A stretch of DNA of 64,000 nt from Omphiscola glabra (GCA_964017045.1 OZ024796.1:23809010-23873009), one strand, 5' to 3'; positions 51,501 to 62,211 are shown, numbered from the stretch's first letter. The notes: a model not told the origin generated them from the letters alone. Made by a program: numbers and translations.

Positions 51501-54500
51501 TTTCAAAGTTTGATCCATTCTTTACAAAGTAAACCACGGTCAGCTAGGCGCAGGACTAAGGTAGTAAAATGCAAAAATGCTGGCATATGCTAGGAAAAAA
51601 TTACCCACCGACACAATAAGTTAAAATTGAAATATGATATTAAGATCTGAAATCTGATTTGTGTAGAATCATAAAGTGAATGTTGTAAAGAGACTCCCAT
51701 TTACACCATTGATCACTGTGACCTCATGTTGATAATTTTCTATAAAACATTTCCAATCCAGGAATTGGCAGCACGCTATGTCTCTCTGATTCCATTTGTG
51801 GCTGATACAGCCTTATTCCCTGGTCAGTGTGATATTTGGAGCACGTGCAATGTGAGTAATGTAGTAAATGTTTCACTTTCAATATATATAAGTAGAATGC
51901 CAATTTACCTGGTTAGGATGCACTGCAGATTGTTCACTCTAACTTTATTTTTTACAATCCTGGAAAGAGCCTTTAGCTTGTATTTAAATTACTTCAGATT
52001 CAGGCAATAAAAATATTTTTAAACTGTGTTTATAAAGACTGTATGAAGAAACCAGTGCTTATAAAGACTGTATGAAGAGACCAGTGCTTATAAAGACTGT
52101 ATGAAGAGACCACAATTTAACCATGGTATTCTTTCAAATGTGCATCGTGTCAAGTGTCTTTTGTTGTGTGAAATGAACACAAAAGTATGTAGTAAAAGTA
52201 AATGGGGACAAATAAGCATTGGTGTGTTAATTTTTCAGAAGGTTTAATTGTTTTTTAAAATCCATGCAGCAATTCATGAAGATGTTGTGTGGTGATGAAG
52301 AAGAACATGCTGTGCTGCTCACCAACTACTTCTTAGGGTTGGGCAAACGTGCCTGGCTCATGTTAGGTATGCAAAGGGTACCAAAAAATGTTTGTAATAA
52401 ACATTTAAAAATTTTGGCAATGGCCGCCTAATATGGTTTTTAATGAGTGCCTCTATAATTTGTAAAGTGTGTTTTTCTGTACAACATCTATTGTTAGCTA
52501 TATTTGAGTTTGTTTATTGTTCTTATGCTTCTATCTTCATTGCAGTTGATAGTTGTTTTTATTTTTAGTTCATCAAAATTTGGTTCAGTTTTATTTTCCA
52601 AGTAAGCTAGAAATAATATAATTTTTTTTCCCAGGAAATGCAATTCCAGAAGGCAGGACCGCCTATGTCCTAACAGAGGACAATGGCAAATTCTTTGTTT
52701 GGAATGCAAGATCAGGAGAAAAGTTCAGTGTTTATGACAATTACTGCCCAATCCATGTGGTCGGATGTGTCATAAATGCTGAAAATGTAAGTAAAGATTT
52801 AATGATCTTTGTGATGGTAACAAGATTTTTGAAATAGTACGACCTTTAAAGTATCATCTGGAAATCAGCCTTAAAATAAATAAATAAAGTGTAACAATCT
52901 TGTTAACTGTTACAAAAGTGATTTAATTATTAGTGGGTTTTTGTTTTGCTGTTACAAAAGTGATTGATTTAATTATTAGTGGGTTTTTGTTTTGCTGTTA
53001 CAAAAGTGATTGATTTAATTATTAGTGGGTTTTTGTTTTGCTGTTACAAAAGTGATTGATTTAATTATTAGTGGGTTTTTGTTTTGCTGTTACAAAAGTG
53101 ATTGATTTAATTATTAGTGGGTTTTTGTTTTGCTGTTACAAAAGTGATTGATTTAATTATTAGTGGGTTTTTGTTTTGCTGTTACAAAAGTGATTGATTT
53201 AATTATTAGTGGGTTTTTGTTTTGCTGTTACAAAAGTGATTGATTTAATTATTAGTGGGTTTTTGTTTTGCTGTTACAAAAGTGATTGATTTAATTATTA
53301 GTGGGTTTTTGTTTTGCTGTTACAAAAGTGATTGATTTAATTATTAGTGGGTTTTTGTTTTGCTTTTACAAAAGTGATTGATTTAATTATTAGTGGGTTT
53401 TTGTTTTGCTGTTACAAAAGTGATTGATTTAATTATTAGTGGGTTTTTGTTTTGCTGTTACAAAAGTGATTGATTTAATTATTAGTGGGTTTTTGTTTTG
53501 CTGTTACAAAAGTGATTGATTTAATTATTAGTGGGTTTTTGTTTTGCTGTTACAAAAGTGATTGATTTAATTATTAGTGGGTTTTTGTTTTGCTGTTACA
53601 AAAGTGATTGATTTAATTATTAGTGGGTTTTTGTTTTGCTGTTACAAAAGTGATTGATTTAATTATTAGTGGGTTTTTGTTTTGCTGTTACAAAAGTGAT
53701 TGATTTAATTATTAGTGGGTTTTTGTTTTGCTGTTACAAAAGTGATTGATTTAATTATTAGTGGGTTTTTGTTTTGCTGTTACAAAAGTGATTGATTTAA
53801 TTATTAGTGGGTTTTTGTTTTGCTGTTACAAAAGTGATTGATTTAATTATTAGTGGGTTTTTGTTTTGCTTTTACAAAAGTGATTGATTTAATTATTAGT
53901 GGGTTTTTGTTTTGCTGTTACAAAAGTGATTGATTTAATTATTAGTGGGTTTTTGTTTTGCTGTTACAAAAGTGATTGATTTAATTATTAGTGGGTTTTT
54001 GTTTTGCTGTTACAAAAGTGATTGATTTAATTATTAGTGGGTTTTTGTTTTGCTGTTACAAAAGTGATTGATTTAATTATTAGTGGGTTTTTGTTTTGCT
54101 GTTACAAAAGTGATTGATTTAATTATTAGTGGGTTTTTGTTTTGCTGTTACAAAAGTGATTGATTTAATTATTAGTGGGTTTTTGTTTTGCTGTTACAAA
54201 AGTGATTGATTTAATTATTAGTGGGTTTTTGTTTTGCTGTTACAAAAGTGATTGATTTAATTATTAGTGGGTTTTTGTTTTGCTGTTACAAAAGTGATTG
54301 ATTTAATTATTAGTGGGTTTTTGTTTTGCTGTTACAAAAGTGATTGATTTAATTATTAGTGGGTTTTTGTTTTGCTGTTACAAAAGTGATTGATTTAATT
54401 ATTAGTGGGTTTTTGTTTTGCTGTTACAAAAGTGATTGATTTAATTATTTTTGGGTTTTTGTTTTGCTGTTACAAAAGTGATTGATTTAATTATTAGTGG

Positions 54501-57500
54501 GTTTTTGTTTTGCTGTTACAAAAGTGATTGATTTAATTATTAGTTGTTATTAGGGGTTTTTTTTTTTGCTTTATAATAAATTGTCATTACTTTATTTTTA
54601 TTTTTTTTAAATGGTTACAATTCTACTCAGTTAACTTTATGGTTTGAAATCTAGTGTTTTTGTTTGTTTTAATGAAAGATTTTTTTTTTCTTAACAAAAT
54701 ACAGTTTGATTAAATGAATCCGTTTTTATCTGACTTGACACAATCTCTAGATTTGGGCTAACATTCAGCAATATGAAAAGCCATCCCAGCTGAATTTTAA
54801 CCTAAACAACACCAAGAACTGGCAACCTTTCTACAGCAAGTCTTTCTTAAGTAGAGGATTAGCATCAGTCCAGGTAAGTTATTCTGCATTATTCTGTAAC
54901 TCATATAACCTATCTATATCAGGTCCATCAGCCACAAACTATGTTAAAGCTGTAATCTATTTAAGGAAGTTTATTTAATATACTAAATTTTATGTCAGCC
55001 AGAAGGTAACAAAGCAATGCTTTAGAGAGAATAACAAAGCAATGCTTTAGAGAGAATAACAAAGCAATGCTTTAGAGGGAATAACAAAGCAATGCTTTAG
55101 AGGGAATAACAAAGCAATGCTTTAGAGGGAATAACAAAGCAATGCTTTAGAGGGAATAACAAAGCAATGCTTTAGAGAGAATAACAAAGCAATGCTTTAG
55201 AGAGAAAAAACTGAAGCCTTGGGAGGAGCTCCAATGTCAAACATTATCAAAGTACATTTTAACCACATATTGGCATTACATAAGTTGTCTATTCCAGGCC
55301 AGCTAGAAAGTTATAGAATATCCCTCATCACCTTTAAACCCACAAATATCCAGTGCTTTCCCAAACTTTTGCTGTGTGACCCAAAGGCACAACTTTATCC
55401 ACACTTCAGCAGGGACTGTGCCCAATCTATTATTGTCCCTTTTATTTTGAATAAATTTTCTATTTTTGCGATATAATGACTGAGAGTTTGTGGATGGGTG
55501 CCAGTCCACCAGTTTGAGAAACCCTGATTTAAACTAACATTGTAAACTGGAGAAGTTGCTTAGAGAGGTGCTCTCAGAACTCCGCTAGTTTTCTATATAA
55601 GTTTGAATCCTCTCCATTTTTTTTGTTTGTTTTAAAGACACTGTCTTTAATTTTTGGTGTTTTTTTTCCTCTTCTTTAAAACAGATTTTTGAGCAGATTG
55701 AATTTTAATTAGCTTTTTTCTGTTCATCTCTTAGCCAAATGAATTAAACTATCGCAGAAAAGATAAAAAGTTTGACAACTTGGTGACTGAGCTTCAGGAG
55801 AAAATTGAGCAACTTCTAAAGAACAAGATCATGGAGTGGAGAAGCCGTTACATCACTAGGTGGAACAGACATTGTACGCAGATCATGAGAAAACTTTTGC
55901 CAAAGTAAACATTGACAGTAGAGTGAATGAGAGATAACTAAGGTTTTAGTAGATTAAATTTACTTGTTTCACCTTATTGTGCTAGTGCATCTTACTCATG
56001 AAATATCCAAGTTTAACTCCCCAAATTTATTCTTTGCAATTGTTTAATGTGAAAATATTAATATTCTTTTCTTTGGCTAATATGATTAATCTCTAGATAT
56101 TGCTAAATTTATCCTTACAATTAAATTGTAACATTCAAGAATTATCCCATCTTCCTTTAACAAAAAAAAAATTAAATAAATAAATAACAAAGGGTAAAAT
56201 TTTAATGCTTGTTTATTTTTTTATTTTTTTTAAGTGGGCAGGCTCTGTTAAATAATGATTGACACCATTGTGATATATGAAATGAGAATAACTTAATATA
56301 AAATTATAAGTTTTGATGTTAAATTATAAAAAAAAATTCTAGAGTATTTTTTTAAAAATTATAAGTATAAGATCTCATCAGTAGTTAAATAATGATTGAC
56401 ACCATTGTGATATATGAAATGAGCATAACTTAATATAAAATTATAAGTTTTGATGTTAAATTATAAAAAAAAATTCAAGAGTATTTTTTTAAAAATTATA
56501 AGTATAAGATCTCATCAGTAGTTAAATAATGATTGACACCATTGTGATATACGAAATGAGCATAACTTAATATAAAATTATAAGTTTTGATGTTAAATTA
56601 TAAAAAAAAATTCAAGAGTATTTTTTTTTAAATTATAAGTATAAGATCTCATCAGTAGTTAAATAATGATTGACACCATTGTGATATATGAAATGAGCAT
56701 AACTTAATATAAAATTATAAGTATAAGATCTCATCAGTAGTTGCGTGTATCATATTTCATGTCATTCTCACCAACAGGCTAGAGGAAAACTGTGGAAAGC
56801 CCATTGATGAATCCAATTTAAGAGATCTTGAAGACTCATTCAAATCATACAAGGTAGACAATACTTTAGAATGCCCTTTACAAAAATTAGTGAAACCAGA
56901 GCTTAGTTTATATCTTAATGATGTGTTTCTTCTTCTTCTATATATATTAAGGGCCCACGATCAATTTATTGATCATTATGGCTCCTGTGAATGTAGATGG
57001 GATTTGCAATGTCTCTGTGCCTGGTGTTGATGAGGATATTTCACTGGTTACAAGAGTAGCTGTGTGAGGGTATCATGCACATTTAAGATTTTCTCAGTAA
57101 TCCTAAACCAAAATGTATTTTTAAAGAAACAATTTTAAATTAATTGAAGGTATAAAATAATCTTCATCCTGCATGTTTAAAAAAACTAACAACAAAAGGC
57201 CATTTTGACATGTGACCAGAACCTGGAAGTTGATTTATTATTGTTTTCTGTTTTGTTTTTATAAAGTCGATTCTAGGACCATTTTTTTCCACTCTAAATA
57301 TTATCCTTTGTCTTTTACAGGTTTCAGGATTTCCACTCAACATCCCTTACACAGACATGGACAGCATCACAGAAACAGTTTTCTCTACAGGTGTGCATGC
57401 CCAGGAGACAAGTGATGTGGAGTTTGCATTGGCTGTCTACGTGCATGGCTACACCAATACTGTTATGTCCATATGGATTTATGTAGCGTCACTCATACGA

Positions 57501-57509
57501 CTAAGGTAG
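28313..57509 (+). CDS. CC2D2A: CC2D2A orthologue, ciliary transition-zone protein
   Basis: Joining 45 exons gives 5,232 nt (1,743 aa plus stop; human about 1,620 aa). Exons: 28313-28381, 28601-28672, 28875-28949, 29129-29258, 29573-29743, 29866-29960, 30612-30692, 30994-31008, 32193-32279, 32586-32732, 33060-33096, 33321-33461, 33817-33965, 34697-34819, 35383-35592, 35716-35772, 35996-36063, 36576-36716, 37160-37316, 37650-37787, 38641-38773, 39099-39165, 39427-39519, 39669-39753, 39972-40128, 40303-40457, 40569-40703, 41215-41418, 41872-41967, 42390-42481, 42930-43097, 43452-43490, 44167-44230, 44598-44707, 45247-45343, 49288-49386, 49590-49769, 51256-51453, 51762-51851, 52270-52366, 52635-52786, 54751-54873, 55735-55904, 56778-56853, 57321-57509. 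CC2D2A is a scaffold of the MKS/B9 complex at the ciliary transition zone. The N-terminal 260 residues are charged and poorly conserved. Conserved blocks include [26 protein letters not shown], a Glu-rich coiled coil (623-675), RLDPNDPNN, a C2 domain (about 1155-1310), [21 protein letters not shown] with [13 protein letters not shown] (the transglutaminase-like region described for this family), and the C-terminal [12 protein letters not shown] and [11 protein letters not shown]. The first two exons (weak donor GA|GTATCC) are the least certain. Confidence 0.95.
29301..29406. repeat. 21-bp tandem array, CC2D2A intron 4
   Basis: Five copies of ATGATAGCTTTACAGAATCAA lie just after the exon ending at 29258. 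Confidence 0.85.
30994..31008 (+). other. CC2D2A: 15-nt microexon of CC2D2A
   Basis: CTTTCAG|GGTGATTATGAACAG|GTATTT forms a phase-0 exon encoding GDYEQ between the exons at 30692 and 32193, both also phase 0. It fits the frame with good splice sites. It lies in the poorly conserved N-terminal part, so homology cannot confirm it; it may be optional. Confidence 0.5.
33163..33184. repeat. Poly-G tract, about 22 nt
   Basis: This is one of the longest G homopolymers in the window, in a CC2D2A intron. Similar runs of 10 or more lie near 955, 6370, 13440, 14372, 16270, 16700, 17358, 41737 and 42307. Confidence 0.9.
33548..33597. repeat. (TA)n microsatellite
   Basis: About 24 TA dinucleotides in a CC2D2A intron. 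Confidence 0.95.
34843..35032. repeat. 46-bp tandem array, 4 copies
   Basis: Units contain GTAATCAATGAATAACTTCT followed by TGAAATGGC and TAGTGTACCAG, in the CC2D2A intron following the exon ending at 34819. Confidence 0.85.
37853..38034. mobile_element. hAT-type MITE, copy 3
   Basis: The 182-bp element starts CAGTGGTTCTCAACCTT and ends AGGCTGAGAACCGCTG. Flanks ACTTAGAA (37845-37852) and ACTTACAA (38035-38042) match at 7 of 8 positions, consistent with an aged 8-bp target duplication. It is in a CC2D2A intron. Confidence 0.8.
40990..41132. repeat. Tandem duplication in CC2D2A intron
   Basis: The block GCCACTCCACACAATTATCT plus GGCCAGTCCCTCTCT occurs twice, about 66 bp apart. Confidence 0.8.
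43749..44050. repeat. 39-bp tandem array, about 8 copies
   Basis: Units read TGTTCTTACCAGCTGTTCAA plus ATGTTATGAGATCAGCTAA; some copies carry GAGAACAGC instead. It lies in the intron before the exon at 44167. Confidence 0.9.
44335..44440. repeat. 32-bp tandem array, 3 copies
   Basis: Units of GCTAACTTAATGTCAAGTAT plus TTGATCTA lie in a CC2D2A intron. Confidence 0.8.
45722..45847. repeat. 63-bp duplication at the 3' end of the nested gene
   Basis: TCTTGTGATTACTCCTGTTC and the following 43 bases occur twice with period 63. The copy at higher coordinates encodes the last residues and stop of the nested gene; the other lies just past that stop in the same frame. Confidence 0.85.
45793..48788 (-). 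CDS. Nested gene inside CC2D2A intron: unknown Cys/His protein (451 aa)
   Basis: Three minus-strand exons join in frame: 48788-48722, 47671-47342 and 46751-45793 (1,356 nt including TAA). Donors are GGAG|GTAATA and ATTG|GTCAGT; acceptors are ATGCAG and ATACAG. The whole gene lies in the CC2D2A intron 45344-49287, opposite in direction. The protein has a basic Arg/Pro-rich N-terminal part, a glycine-rich hydrophobic segment at residues 80-124 (two possible short helices, [12 protein letters not shown] and [14 protein letters not shown]), and a 310-residue globular part. This last part has C-x-C-x2-C at about 240-245, [13 protein letters not shown] near 257-269, CCTHDE near 313-318, FVCHPHG near 352-358, and further cysteines. 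Codon use is GC-richer than the introns around it. I cannot name the family; I have only a weak memory of HPHG-containing predicted proteins in molluscs. Function unknown. Confidence 0.75.
47915..48180. repeat. Diverged tandem repeat, 3 copies
   Basis: Three copies share AATACTAAGTAGTCTC, ACCTCATGATGGCCAATTGT and AAAGATCCAGTGATCACG, in intron 1 of the nested gene. Confidence 0.8.
48240..48390. repeat. Telomere-like repeat family C copy
   Basis: TTTAGGGTTCAGGTTATGTT-type units repeat about three times, followed by GTTCACTGGTCGTGGCAACC, which resembles the palindrome arm at 26439-26458. Confidence 0.65.
50955..51235. repeat. 25-bp tandem array abutting a CC2D2A acceptor
   Basis: About 11 units of TAAATTTGTGTAGTGCCGAG plus ACAGT end about 20 bp before the acceptor TTTTTCAG at 51255. 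Confidence 0.95.
52030..52115. repeat. 29-bp tandem array, 3 copies
   Basis: Units of CTTATAAAGACTGTATGAAG plus AGACCAGTG lie in a CC2D2A intron. Confidence 0.85.
52905..54545. repeat. 46-bp satellite-like array, about 35 copies
   Basis: The unit is GCTGTTACAAAAGTGATTGA followed by TTTAATTATTAGTGGGTTTTTGTTTT. Copies are nearly identical, with isolated changes (GCTTTTAC near 53364 and 53870; TTTTTGGG near 54448). It fills most of the intron 52787-54750. Confidence 0.98.
55005..55208. repeat. 25-bp tandem array, 8 copies
   Basis: Units of AATAACAAAGCAATGCTTTA plus GAGRG lie in the intron after the exon ending at 54873. Confidence 0.95.
55351..55525. mobile_element. Possible hAT-type MITE, degraded
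   Basis: The left end CAGTGCTTTCCCAAACTTTT and right end CCAGTTTGAGAAACCCTG are imperfect inverted repeats with hAT-like sequence. No flanking duplication is detectable. Confidence 0.35.
56247..56745. repeat. 137-bp tandem array, about 3.6 copies
   Basis: Units begin GTTAAATAATGATTGACACC at 56247, 56384, 56521 and 56658. The array ends about 30 bp before the acceptor of the exon at 56778. Confidence 0.95.
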
Positions 57510-58879
57510 AAAGTATTCTAAATGAAAATAGTCAGATTTAATTTTTTTTTAAATTGAATGATAACCACAGGAATCAACGGAAAGATGAAGATGCTTCATC
57601 AAAGAGAACTTGCAAAGTAACTTTTGAGTCCAGTTGTTTTTTTCTTGATTTCCACAGTGCCGTATGTATCAATTATTGCATTTATAATTGAAATGCTTCA
57701 AGAATATGATTTAAACCAATGGATGTGTTTATGCCGACATATACTTGATATTTTTATTAATGTGTCATTGATACTGTTGACAGGCTATTGGTCAGTGCAT
57801 CTTATGTCAAAGCTCTTTATTTTTCTTTTGTAAAAGGTATAAAAGCATGATCATTTCCGTCCATGTGACCTGATTTTTTAAAAGGTTCACACTGTTACTG
57901 TTATATTACCCATCTTTTTTATTTAGTAGTACCCATTTAATATATAATCATTTTTTTGTTTAAAACAGCTTCATTGCAACAATGTTGATGACAAAAAAAT
58001 TATGAAATTCACTTTTGAAGCAAAAAAAAAAAAAAAAAAATTCAAAATATAAAAGATATTTTTTTTTTTTAATTCCGTTTGGCATATTACTGCCTTCAAA
58101 TTATATCAGTCAGCACACTTTATCTTTTACTACTCTTCAAACTTCAAGTCAAATATCAGGAAGCTAAATGCATTAGATAAAATATACTATTGCATAAGAG
58201 AAATAGTAATATGCGTAACATGCTGTACATTTCAGCCTAATCAGGCTTTATTTTTGAATATGGTGCAAAGGTGTTTGGTTGTGAGCTGCCAGATATAATA
58301 CAATATTAGATTCTTTATTTAATTTAACTTGAATTTTTTACAGAAATGTTTTCTCTGGTTTTAGATGCAAATCACCTAAAACTTTGTACTACATATACAT
58401 GTACATTTCTTGAGCTAATTTCTATGTTCAGATAACTTTAATAGTAAAAGTTATCAGACAGTTACTTACATTACAGGATTATGTAATATTTAAGATGAAA
58501 ATGAAATCTTTTATATAAGATACCAGCTGTGATAACTATTTGGCTGAGTCTTAACTATTATTTTTGTATACGTTTCAATAAAAAAAATTAATAATTATAG
58601 TATTGTATATGATTTTTAAATTTAATTTTAATTTGTTTAAACTCAAAATGTTAATAATTTACAATCCACATTGTTCATAATGAGGAAAAATAACAAGCAA
58701 ACATTAGATCAATTAATTTTATGTAATTTTTATGATCATTTAAATTACAAAACCTACATTTTAATGCATTAATATTTCAAAAGTTCACAAACATTCTTTC
58801 ACAGAAACAATCATTTACAAGGAAATAATAAAGTATTTTAAACCCTCACAGATGATAAAAAGAAGCAGTTCAAAAATCG
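57510..58879 (+). terminator. CC2D2A 3'UTR with poly(A) signal, then intergenic
   Basis: No coding exon was seen. AATAAA at 58577-58582 is a good poly(A) signal about 1.07 kb past the stop. The next 300 bp separate it from the converging PSMG3 stop codon; the two 3' ends face each other. Confidence 0.5.
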
Positions 58880-61762
58880 TCATAAACAAGATTTAATTAA
58901 GTCAGTTATTGCATTTACTGTAGCTGGCGTTGTGTCTTTGAGAGCCAGTGTCAGAATAACTGGTACAGGTGGGTTCAGGGATGTCACTATTGTTTTAGCC
59001 ATCACATGTGTTATTGGCTGAAAATTACATCTTAAAAAGTCAAAATAAGATCAAAATGGATACATAGATGTAAACAATATTTTTAATGCAAAATAATAGA
59101 CTTACGTCATTCTTTTTTTCTCTACATTTTTAAAGTGTATAAAAAACAATGTGTGTTGCTTAATTTACCAAGTTTTACACCCCTCCCTTACAGTGCACAA
59201 GAAAAGTAGGTGTTAATATTTTTTTGGAACCTTTTAAAAAAGGCTAGAGCAGGGATGCCACAGTGGGCACAGAGCCATTGGTAGGCCATTGATGTGTTTT
59301 TTTCCCAAAACTAGGACCTAGATTATAGGTTTAATTGCAATGTTGGTACTTTTAATAAATAAGTGCATTTTTGGCTGCAGTTTAGGCACTTGGTCTCTAA
59401 AAGGTTTGCCATCTACAGGCTAGAGCATCTTACTTTAACTAAACTCATAAGAAACAAAAGAAATTGCATTATTACCTCATCTTTGCCCAAAAGAACTTTT
59501 GTAGAAAATAAAGAAACATTTTCCTGGTACTCATCCGTCACAGTATCTCTAGTCACTTGAATCTGAAAATTTACATGATAAGGATTAAATTTTGCTTAAT
59601 ATGTTGGTAAGTTACTCTGATTTTCAATGTGTTATTTTAATAACACTTTAACTTTGATTGAAACTTTATTTTAATTAATGTTCTAATCTATTACTTGTAT
59701 TCAAAATACTTTTAAAATGCTTTACAAAATGATTACTTATAACTAAATAAATTAATGGTTACAGCTTTTAAATTTATTTTTTTTTAAACTATAAAAACCA
59801 ATCTCAAATATATTGCAGAACACTGTGTTACAAAGATAAATTCTCTAATAATGGAAAAGAGAAGAATTAAAGCAGAATTATTGATGCAATCTTGGCATAA
59901 TGTAAAGTCACTGGAGTAAAATTGATTTTCTTCTAAAACAGGTCAAGATAAAACAATCATTATTTCAACTGCGCTAAATATTATTATGAAAATTATGATT
60001 AAAGTAGACAATTTTCGCTGCTTTATTAATTCATATTTATCTTTAAGATTAGGTGAGTGCCCAACTTACTATTGTCCCTAGTTTCATAAACTGTGTTGCA
60101 ATAATAAACAGATGATCCTCAAATTTATTTACAACAACCTGGGTGTGATGACCAGAAATCTCAGAAGCAGTCTGAAAAGAAACAATAACACTTAAAAATC
60201 TAAATGCTAAATATTTAAATGACAAATCTTATCATTTATATGCAATACTATATAAAAATTGATATAAATATAAAGAAAGTTCAATTAAATTTTAAATAAT
60301 TTTATTGATTTGGCCACACTGGATGCCATATTGATGCAATGCCTGCCGCTGGTTAATCGGTTGGTCAGTAGGTTATTAATAATTAAATCTATTAAGGTGG
60401 TCTATATATATATATATCCTCCTCTTTAAGGGGTGGTAAGTCCTTGGTACCGGTATATTTATTGTAATATGTTGCTGATCTCCTCTGCTTTTCTCTAAGT
60501 ATCGACCTATGCTTTTCGGGATCCGTCATTTGTGGTTTCAATAGGCTTTGGGCGGTTGGTATCAGTGTACTGTTCTTCTATTGAAAAATGACTGTACAGT
60601 ACTAGAACCCGTGTGATTTGGCGTATTGTGGTGATTTAGTAGGGCTAGGAACTGATCATCATTCTTTATGATTATGTTTTTGATTATTTTCACTGCCGAT
60701 TCTGCTTTCCCATTGGATGTAGGCTAGTGTGGACTACTTTAGCCCATTCAATCCCGTAGCGGCCAAATCCGGCCAGTACCGATTCAATCCCACTACTGCC
60801 AAATCTGGCCACTCAACCCTTTGTTTACACGTTGCTAAAAAGAAAGCGGAAATCTTGCTATTCAAACGTAAATGTCGCTAGAAACGAGACCAAGGGAGAT
60901 TACTCTCTTTTAAAAAATATTTTTATTTATTGGGTGAGTATTCCTTATTTTAAAAGCAGATTTTTTTATTTTAGTGTTATGATCGTTTGTATTCAAATAC
61001 TTAGTTGAAAATTGACTTTTAGGAATTTACACAAGAAAAGCATTAGGAAATAATGTTAATGTTACACAACTCATACAGCAACCATTTATGGATGCAAATC
61101 AATTTATTTCATATGATTCAACTGTTAAATAGATTTGTTTTAAAAAAATTTCAAATCCTACCCACGGTAAGGGAGGAGTTGCTTCCCTTTGGTTGAGGTT
61201 TCCAATTATAAAATTTCTGAGCGCCCTGGAATGGGTTAACTGTAACTTTAAAACAACAGTGATATCACAACAGAAAATATGTTGATGCGTGCAAATTGAA
61301 TAGACAGTTTGGCACAGGTAGGGATCTTTTTCCTTCATAAATCATATTTGGCTAATGTGCTGTTGTGGTCCCCTTATTGGGAGTCACTTCCCTTTGTTTA
61401 TGATAGATTTAGGGTTCGGGTTAGGGTGAGCGACAGAGGGACCACAACAGCACATTAACCTCATATTTATATAATAATTAATAATATAATATTATTTGAA
61501 ATTGATGCAGTCATTGCCATTGCTCATTAGTAATTCATTATCATTAGTTCGAGTCATGTCATGTTCGTTTTCGTGGCGATCATAATGATATAAACTCAAA
61601 CTGTTTTATTTTCATTAAGATGAATAATTATCCATCTAATGTGGAGAATTATAAATGAGGCCTGAGAGGGAAATGGGGTGAGTGCCGTGATTCATTTTTT
61701 CAAAAATGACATACTTGCTTCGATGGAACAATTGACGATCTTGAGCCGATAGCGGCCGCCAT
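58880..61762 (-). CDS. PSMG3: Proteasome assembly chaperone 3 (PSMG3/PAC3)
   Basis: Four minus-strand exons, all phase 0: 61762-61715, 60171-60070, 59562-59476 and 59017-58880 (124 aa; human 122). Donors are CAA|GTATGT, ATA|GTAAGT and GAG|GTAATA; all acceptors end TTTCAG. Key matches to the family are TQVVVNKFEDHLFIIATQF, MKLGT, STKVLLGKDE followed by PITHVMAK, and VILTLALKD near the C-terminus. PSMG3 pairs with PSMG4 to form a heterodimer that guides assembly of the alpha ring of the 20S proteasome. The N-terminus is MAAAIGSRSSIVPSKQ; its short first exon is the least conserved part but has good splice sites. The gene is head-to-head with a TMEM14-family gene. Confidence 0.93.
60743..61235. 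mobile_element. Possible piggyBac-type MITE
   Basis: The right end reads ATGGG|TTAA (61231-61239) and the left end TTAG|CCCATT (60739-60748), so the ends are CCCATT inverted repeats beside an intact and a mutated TTAA. The left end also has a 38-bp tandem duplication (ATTCAATCCC...GGCCA). It is in PSMG3 intron 1. Confidence 0.45.
61350..61460. mobile_element. 111-bp MITE with TTAGGG core and 8-bp target duplication
   Basis: Ends are 23-bp inverted repeats with one mismatch (TAATGTGCTGTTGTGGTCCC is the perfect 20-bp part, at 61353-61372 and reversed at 61438-61457). The perfect duplication TCATATTT flanks it (61342-61349 and 61461-61468). Its core holds TTTAGGGTTCGGGTTAGGGT, the signature of family C. 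It is in PSMG3 intron 1. Confidence 0.85.
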
Positions 61763-62129
61763 GTCTAAACAAAGAATAATCAAAACGCAGCAATTTCAGT
61801 CGTATACAAAACAAATAAAGAATCAAGAACACTACTAAATTTATAAATCACATATTTAATTTTATAATTTATATAATAAAATTTAATTTTTATATTATTA
61901 TCTATTATACTATTTGGAGGAAAATATATAACTGTTGTTTATTAAAATTGCATTATGCATTCGTTAAACTTAAATGTAAAATTTATTTTTAAAAAAGGGA
62001 ATGTACTCTGGAGGAAGACGAATCCAAAGTTCCCATTCATCAACGCAATAATTTCAGCTGTTTACTGAAAATACTGAATTGTTATTTTTTTTTTCTGCTT
62101 ACCTTTTTTTCATTTATTTATCTTTAAAA
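61763..62129. promoter_or_regulatory. Bidirectional promoter, PSMG3 / TMEM14-like gene
   Basis: The two start codons are 367 bp apart on opposite strands. No TATA box was identified. Both are housekeeping-type genes, which commonly share such promoters. Confidence 0.55.
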
Positions 62130-62211
62130 ATGTCTTTAGCGCTCGATATTCTTACAGCTGCATATGCAGCTACCATTGCTGCTGGTGGTATAATAGGCTA
62201 CGTCAAAGCTG
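62130..62211 (+). CDS. TMEM14C: TMEM14-family membrane protein, first exon (partial)
   Basis: ATG at 62130 opens MSLALDILTAAYAATIAAGG followed by IIGYVKAG, ending at donor G|GTAAGT (62211/62212). The AYAA...GGIIGYVKAG segment is the first membrane helix signature of the TMEM14A/B/C family. TMEM14C is an inner-mitochondrial-membrane protein needed for porphyrin transport in haem synthesis; which paralogue this is cannot be decided from one exon. No matching second exon (SVPSLxxG-like) was found before 64000, so the gene runs off the window. Confidence 0.8.

Noticed and set aside
50955..54545. CRISPR-like direct repeats
   Set aside because: Units are head-to-tail without unique spacers, and the genome is animal.
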